Source: an uncultured bacterium
Lineage (GTDB): Bacteria > Bacillota > Clostridia > Lachnospirales > Lachnospiraceae
Length of the DNA: 9,162 nt
Assembly (NCBI GenBank): GCA_905214875.1
Contig: CAJMNR010000074.1
Location: forward strand, 1 to 9,162
Direction of reading: 5' to 3'
The notes under the pieces were generated by a model, which saw only the letters and a list, made by a program, of their open reading frames with translations, had not been told where the DNA came from and made no database searches. Made by a program: the position numbers and the translations under genes. Shown one piece after another: positions 5,367-9,162 of the stretch (positions are counted from its first letter, which is position 1; each line of letters begins with the position of its first letter).

Positions 5367-6254
5367 TTATTTATACTTTCTTCTATCTTTTTCTTTTAAC
5401 TCTTCATACATCAATAAGTAGTTCTCATAGCGTACCTTACTGATCTTACCTTCTTGTAATGCTTCCTTAACGCCGCATTTCGGTTCATTGATATGCTGGC
5501 ATCCTTGGAATTTACAATACGGTTCGTATTCTTCAAATTCAGCAAAATAATCTCTAAGATCTTCTTTTTCCATATCCTCTAGATATAAAGAACTAAAACC
5601 TGGTGTATCAAACAAGTACGTATCGTCATCTACAAAAAATAACTCTGAATGTCTTGTTGTATGCTTTCCGCGTTCAATCTTTTCGCTAATATTTCCTGTT
5701 TCCATATTTGCTTTTGGATATAACAAATTAATCATAGAAGACTTACCAACACCACTTGGCCCAGCAAGTACTGTTGTCTTTCCTTTGATTAAAGCTTTGA
5801 CTTCTTCTATACCCTCAGACTTTTTAGCACTTGTAAAACATACGTGATACCCACACTTTTCATACGTTTCCTTAAGAACTGCAAGTTCTTTTTCCGTAAC
5901 CACGTCTTTTTTATTAAAACAAACAATTGTCTCAATGTGCTGTTTTCTCATAGTAATTAGAAAGCGATCCAAAAGATTTAAATTTGGAGCTGGTTTAGCT
6001 GCTGCAAAAATAACGAGCGCTTGATCGACATTTGACACTGCCGGACGGATTAACTCGCTTTTTCTAACCAAGATATCCTTTACATGTCCAGTCATCTTAT
6101 CTTCACTAATGATGTCGATTTTAACGTTATCGCCAACTAGCGGCTTTACTTTCTGATTTCTAAAATTACCTTTAGCCCTACATTCATATACCCCTTTTCC
6201 AGGTACATGAACGTAGTAAAAGCCACCAATTCCTTTAATGATTTTTCCTTGCAT
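5367..6254 (-). CDS. rsgA: Ribosome small-subunit assembly GTPase RsgA (CpgA/YloQ)
   Basis: RsgA is a circularly permuted GTPase that acts late in 30S maturation; its GTPase is stimulated by the small subunit. In Bacillus the homologue CpgA also affects cell wall and morphology and is a PrkC substrate, which fits its place here after prkC. The protein is 295 aa, a normal length. Seen: an N-terminal OB-fold (about 1-65), then permuted G motifs: G4 NKKD 114-117, G5 TSAKK 141-145, G1 GPSGVGKSS 165-173, G2 region GKHTTR 196-201, G3 DTPG 216-219. The C-terminal zinc site uses C247, C252, H254 and C260. The ATG at 6254 (MQGKIIKGIGGFYYV, canonical) has AAGGAAG five bases upstream. The longer frame to a TTG at 6302 is rejected. 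The prkC stop lies 67 nt upstream and a strong terminator follows. Confidence 0.96.
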   Translation of the reverse strand: MQGKIIKGIGGFYYVHVPGKGVYECRAKGNFRNQKVKPLVGDNVKIDIISEDKMTGHVKDILVRKSELIRPAVSNVDQALVIFAAAKPAPNLNLLDRFLITMRKQHIETIVCFNKKDVVTEKELAVLKETYEKCGYHVCFTSAKKSEGIEEVKALIKGKTTVLAGPSGVGKSSMINLLYPKANMETGNISEKIERGKHTTRHSELFFVDDDTYLFDTPGFSSLYLEDMEKEDLRDYFAEFEEYEPYCKFQGCQHINEPKCGVKEALQEGKISKVRYENYLLMYEELKEKDRRKYK

Positions 6255-6321
6255 TTGAACTTCCTTGTTAGTTTGATTATTTTCGCAATTAGTATATGAC
6301 AAAATGAATTATTTCATCAGC

Positions 6322-8511
6322 TTAATTAAAATCAACATAATCTGTTCCATTAATCTTCTTTCCATTTTTAAGAATAGTTAATGGATATTGTCCTGATTTT
6401 TCAGATTTCACCTGTGTATTGAATGGGAAATCGTTATAGTTCATTTCTTTTGCGCTAATTACAGTGATTTTTTTACCATCCACTGTAACATAAGCTTCTA
6501 TCTTCGCAGAAGAAGGATTGCCATCCTCATCTTTTTCTGAAGCAAAGATTCTACTAGCTTCAATAGAAACATTTCCTCTATATACAGGCGTTTCTGTTGG
6601 CGATGGTGTTGGTGTAGCTTTTGGTCCATTACTGATTACGATACTTACAGAGCTTCCTTCTTCAAGTTCGCTTCCAGCTGCTGTTCCTTGACCCATAACC
6701 TTACCTTTTTCTATTGTATCACTATAGTCATAAGTGATTTCGCCACGTTTTAATCCGACTTTTTCTAATTCTGTTTTCGCTTCTGATTTCGTCTTACCTT
6801 CTAAGTTAGGAACAGCAACTTTAACAATCTCTTTTCCTTTACTTACAACAACAGTAATACTATCAGACTTGCTCATCTTCTCGCCTGCTGATGGAGAAGT
6901 ACTAATTACACGACCACTTTCAACGCTATTACTGTATTCTTCTTTTACATTGATATTGCTTTCAGAGATACCATTGTTTGTTAACGTAGAAATTGCTTTT
7001 GATTTAGTTGATCCTGTTACATCAGGAACTGTAACAGCATTTTCTCCAGTACTATAGTAGAAAACAATTGTTTTACCTTCTGGAATTTCAGTTCCTTCGC
7101 TAATTTCGTTGCCATCCATAGTTACTCTGATTACTGTATCTTTAGGCTTAGAAGAATAGCTATCACCTTTATACGTATAGCTGATTTTCTTTTCATCTAA
7201 TAAATCACTTGCTTCTTTAATTGTCTTACCAACTACATCTGGTAATGTTACTACAGATGCTGTAGGTGATGGACTTACAGTTGCACTTGCTGTTGGATCT
7301 GCAGATGCTGTCACTGTTGTAGGTGCTTCTGTTGCTTCAATTCCTTTTTTCGAAGAACTTCCACCAAATAATCCAGCAAACTTACATACGATTACAATAA
7401 TGATTGTTGCAAGGATTACTGCTAATACAACACCACTAATCACCATGATACGGTCGAGTTTTGGATCAATTTCGTTCTCCTCATCCTCTTCCACATCTAA
7501 ATCGTCAAAATCGCCTTCTTCTTTATTGTCATCCAGCTTTTGATTTTCTACTGGTTCTTGAACCATATCTTTTGATTCTTCACCAGCAGGTGCTTTCGAT
7601 GCATTCTTGATTTGATCAACTTCTTGTTCAGAAAGGTTGATTGTTGGAGAATCATCTACGATTGCTGAAACTACTTTTACAAAATCTCCGTTTGGATTTA
7701 CAATGGAGCGTTTTAAATCAGCAATTAATTCAGCTGCTGATAAATATCTTCTTTCTGGCTTTTTCTCCATACATTTCATAACAATTTGTTCTAAACTATA
7801 TGGAATTTCAGGATTAATCTGTCTTAACGGCACCGCTTCTGTCTGAATATGTGCTAATGCAACAGATACCGTGTTATCTCCGCCAAATGGAACTCGTCCA
7901 CTTAACATCTCATAAAGCGTTACCCCTAATGAGTAAATATCGCTTTTTTCATCACTGTAACCGCCTCTTGCCTGCTCTGGTGAAATATAATGTACACTTC
8001 CCATCGCATTGGAGTTAATTGTATTGCTTGTTGCCGCTTTCGCAATACCAAAATCAGTTACCTTTACTTTTCCCTCTTTAGAAATAATAATATTTTGAGG
8101 TTTGATATCTCTATGAATAATATGATTTGCGTGGGCTGCTTCTAGACCTTGTGCAATTTGAATTGCAATTCCTACAGATTCACGAATCTCTAACTTGCCT
8201 TTACGTTCAATAAAATTCTTTAACGTAATTCCTTCTACCAATTCCATAACGATGTAATATAATCCATCGTCATCGCCTACGTCATAAACATTTACTATAT
8301 TAGGATGAGAAAGCCCCGCTGCAGATTGTGCTTCTGCACGGAATTTCATAACAAATGATGTATCATTACTGTATTCTGATTTTAGGACCTTAATTGCAAC
8401 GAAACGGTTTAAGCGATGGCAACGTGCTTTGTATACGTCGGCCATTCCCCCCGAACCAACTTTTTCAATTATTTCGTACCGGTCGCTAATATACATACCT
8501 GGTTTTAACAT
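6322..8511 (-). CDS. prkC: PASTA-domain transmembrane Ser/Thr protein kinase (PrkC/PknB/Stk1 family)
   Basis: Membrane Hanks-type kinase whose outer PASTA repeats bind peptidoglycan fragments or lipid II in the family, coupling wall status to phosphorylation of cytosolic targets. Of 729 aa, residues about 12-270 form the kinase: glycine loop VGSGGMADV 18-26, catalytic K41, HRDIKPQN 133-140 with D135 and N140, DFG 153-155, a Thr/Ser-rich activation loop (T161, T164), and SPE 178-180. All key residues are present, so it should be active. A strongly acidic juxtamembrane stretch (about 311-353) precedes one membrane helix (about 354-378). Outside are a Thr/Ala/Pro-rich stalk (about 391-421), three PASTA repeats (about 422-488, 492-559, 563-629), a PTPSPTETP linker (633-642) and an unassigned beta-rich C-terminal module (643-729). 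The ATG at 8511 lies 16 nt after stp. The site AAGGAG, 11 nt upstream, overlaps the stp stop. Confidence 0.97.
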   Translation of the reverse strand: MLKPGMYISDRYEIIEKVGSGGMADVYKARCHRLNRFVAIKVLKSEYSNDTSFVMKFRAEAQSAAGLSHPNIVNVYDVGDDDGLYYIVMELVEGITLKNFIERKGKLEIRESVGIAIQIAQGLEAAHANHIIHRDIKPQNIIISKEGKVKVTDFGIAKAATSNTINSNAMGSVHYISPEQARGGYSDEKSDIYSLGVTLYEMLSGRVPFGGDNTVSVALAHIQTEAVPLRQINPEIPYSLEQIVMKCMEKKPERRYLSAAELIADLKRSIVNPNGDFVKVVSAIVDDSPTINLSEQEVDQIKNASKAPAGEESKDMVQEPVENQKLDDNKEEGDFDDLDVEEDEENEIDPKLDRIMVISGVVLAVILATIIIVIVCKFAGLFGGSSSKKGIEATEAPTTVTASADPTASATVSPSPTASVVTLPDVVGKTIKEASDLLDEKKISYTYKGDSYSSKPKDTVIRVTMDGNEISEGTEIPEGKTIVFYYSTGENAVTVPDVTGSTKSKAISTLTNNGISESNINVKEEYSNSVESGRVISTSPSAGEKMSKSDSITVVVSKGKEIVKVAVPNLEGKTKSEAKTELEKVGLKRGEITYDYSDTIEKGKVMGQGTAAGSELEEGSSVSIVISNGPKATPTPSPTETPVYRGNVSIEASRIFASEKDEDGNPSSAKIEAYVTVDGKKITVISAKEMNYNDFPFNTQVKSEKSGQYPLTILKNGKKINGTDYVDFN

Positions 8512-8527
8512 TCTTTCCTACGCTCCT

Positions 8528-9162
8528 TTATACTTTCATCAGAATTATCGCTATATTGTCTTTTCCACCGTGACCATTTGCTGTATCGATCAAATTGTTC
8601 GCGGCTTCTTCTAAGTTAGCCGAAGATGAATTAACTACTTGTAAAATTTCATCGTCTCCTAACATATTTGACAGTCCATCGGAGCATAATAATACTATAT
8701 CTCCCTCGTTTAAGTCAACTTCAAAAAAATCTGCACACGCATTGTCATCAATTCCCCCAATGGCACGCGTCACAACATTTTTGTTTGGATGAAATCTAGC
8801 GTCTTCTGCATTAATCTCCCCACTCTCAACCATAATCTCAACAAGAGAATGATCTTTTGTAATTTGTTTAATCTGATTATTTAACACATAAAGCCTTGAG
8901 TCACCAATATTTGCAACAATCATACGTCTGTCATCTACTGTAGCAGCAACCATGGTTGTACCCATTCCTTCGAGTGTTTCATCTTCCGCTGATTTTTTTC
9001 TTAGGCTTTTATTTGCATACTTGATTGCACCATCCAAAATACTAATAGTAGTTACATCATTGCTGTTTGTTATATAATCTATGACTGACTGAACACAATA
9101 TTTAGATGCAAAATCTCCAGCATTATGTCCCCCCATACCGTCTGCTACTATGAATAGATTAG
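8528..9162 (-). CDS. stp: PP2C-family Ser/Thr protein phosphatase (Stp/PrpC), N-terminus beyond the window
   Basis: This manganese- or magnesium-dependent phosphatase removes phosphates placed by PrkC-type kinases, including those on the kinase itself. The reading frame is open to the window edge, so 210 codons are visible and roughly the first 30 residues are missing. Seen: the metal-binding core VADGMGGHNAGD at the start, GTTMVAATVDD and NIGDSRLYVL in the centre, DHSLVE, TRAIGG, the metal-binding CSDGL motif and the terminal GGKDNIAIIL with its conserved Asp. These are all PPM-family motifs in the correct order. The ATG of MGGHNAGD at 9136 lies inside a conserved motif and is not the true start. 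The TAA stop (8528-8530) overlaps the prkC ribosome binding site. The phosphatase-kinase pairing and tight spacing indicate one operon with balanced expression. Confidence 0.96.
   Translation of the reverse strand, partial: NLFIVADGMGGHNAGDFASKYCVQSVIDYITNSNDVTTISILDGAIKYANKSLRKKSAEDETLEGMGTTMVAATVDDRRMIVANIGDSRLYVLNNQIKQITKDHSLVEIMVESGEINAEDARFHPNKNVVTRAIGGIDDNACADFFEVDLNEGDIVLLCSDGLSNMLGDDEILQVVNSSSANLEEAANNLIDTANGHGGKDNIAIILMKV

Noticed and set aside
6255..6302. Longer rsgA start (TTG at 6302)
   Set aside because: AAGGAAG sits five bases before the ATG at 6254, and MQGKIIKGIGGFYYV is the family start; the extension has no homology features.
6255..6321. TTGTCA-17 bp-TAATCA as an rsgA promoter between prkC and rsgA
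   Set aside because: The -35 is good, but the -10 matches the consensus at only two of six positions; cotranscription with prkC is the simpler reading.

Overview
The window looks like chromosomal core sequence from a low-GC Gram-positive bacterium of the class Clostridia. A Lachnospiraceae-like (Clostridium cluster XIVa) genome is my best guess. That rests on the AT-rich base composition, strong AAGGAGG-type ribosome binding sites, a PASTA-domain Ser/Thr kinase next to a PP2C phosphatase, and the stp-prkC-rsgA-rpe-thiN gene order known from Bacillus and clostridia. All ten genes lie on the minus strand, so transcription runs from high to low coordinates. Nothing suggests a mobile element, phage, CRISPR array, tRNA or rRNA.

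In transcription order, block 1 (9162 to about 5311) is stp (PP2C phosphatase, 5' end cut by the window edge), prkC (PASTA kinase) and rsgA (ribosome-assembly GTPase), closed by a strong intrinsic terminator. Block 2 (about 5310 to 1014) opens with a roughly 170-nt leader rich in potential hairpins and no identified RNA family. It continues with rpe, a PilZ-domain protein overlapping rpe by 29 nt, thiN, ychF and lgt, and ends in a second intrinsic terminator. Block 3 (about 1013 to 1) is the head of the division and cell wall (dcw) cluster: a long AT-rich leader, an array of 10-bp-phased AAGTGG boxes that looks like the MraZ operator, mraZ, and the 5' part of rsmH, which runs off the window.

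Functionally, the region joins signalling (PrkC/Stp sensing the cell wall, PilZ sensing c-di-GMP), translation and ribosome quality (RsgA, YchF, RsmH), small-molecule metabolism (Rpe, ThiN) and envelope construction (Lgt, MraZ and dcw). Four genes (lgt, rpe, the PilZ gene, rsgA) have longest-ORF starts that run past a clear Shine-Dalgarno sequence. I give the shorter, SD-supported starts. The points most worth a second look are the six-unit MraZ box array, the PilZ gene between rpe and thiN with its long insert, and the unexplained structured leader before rpe.
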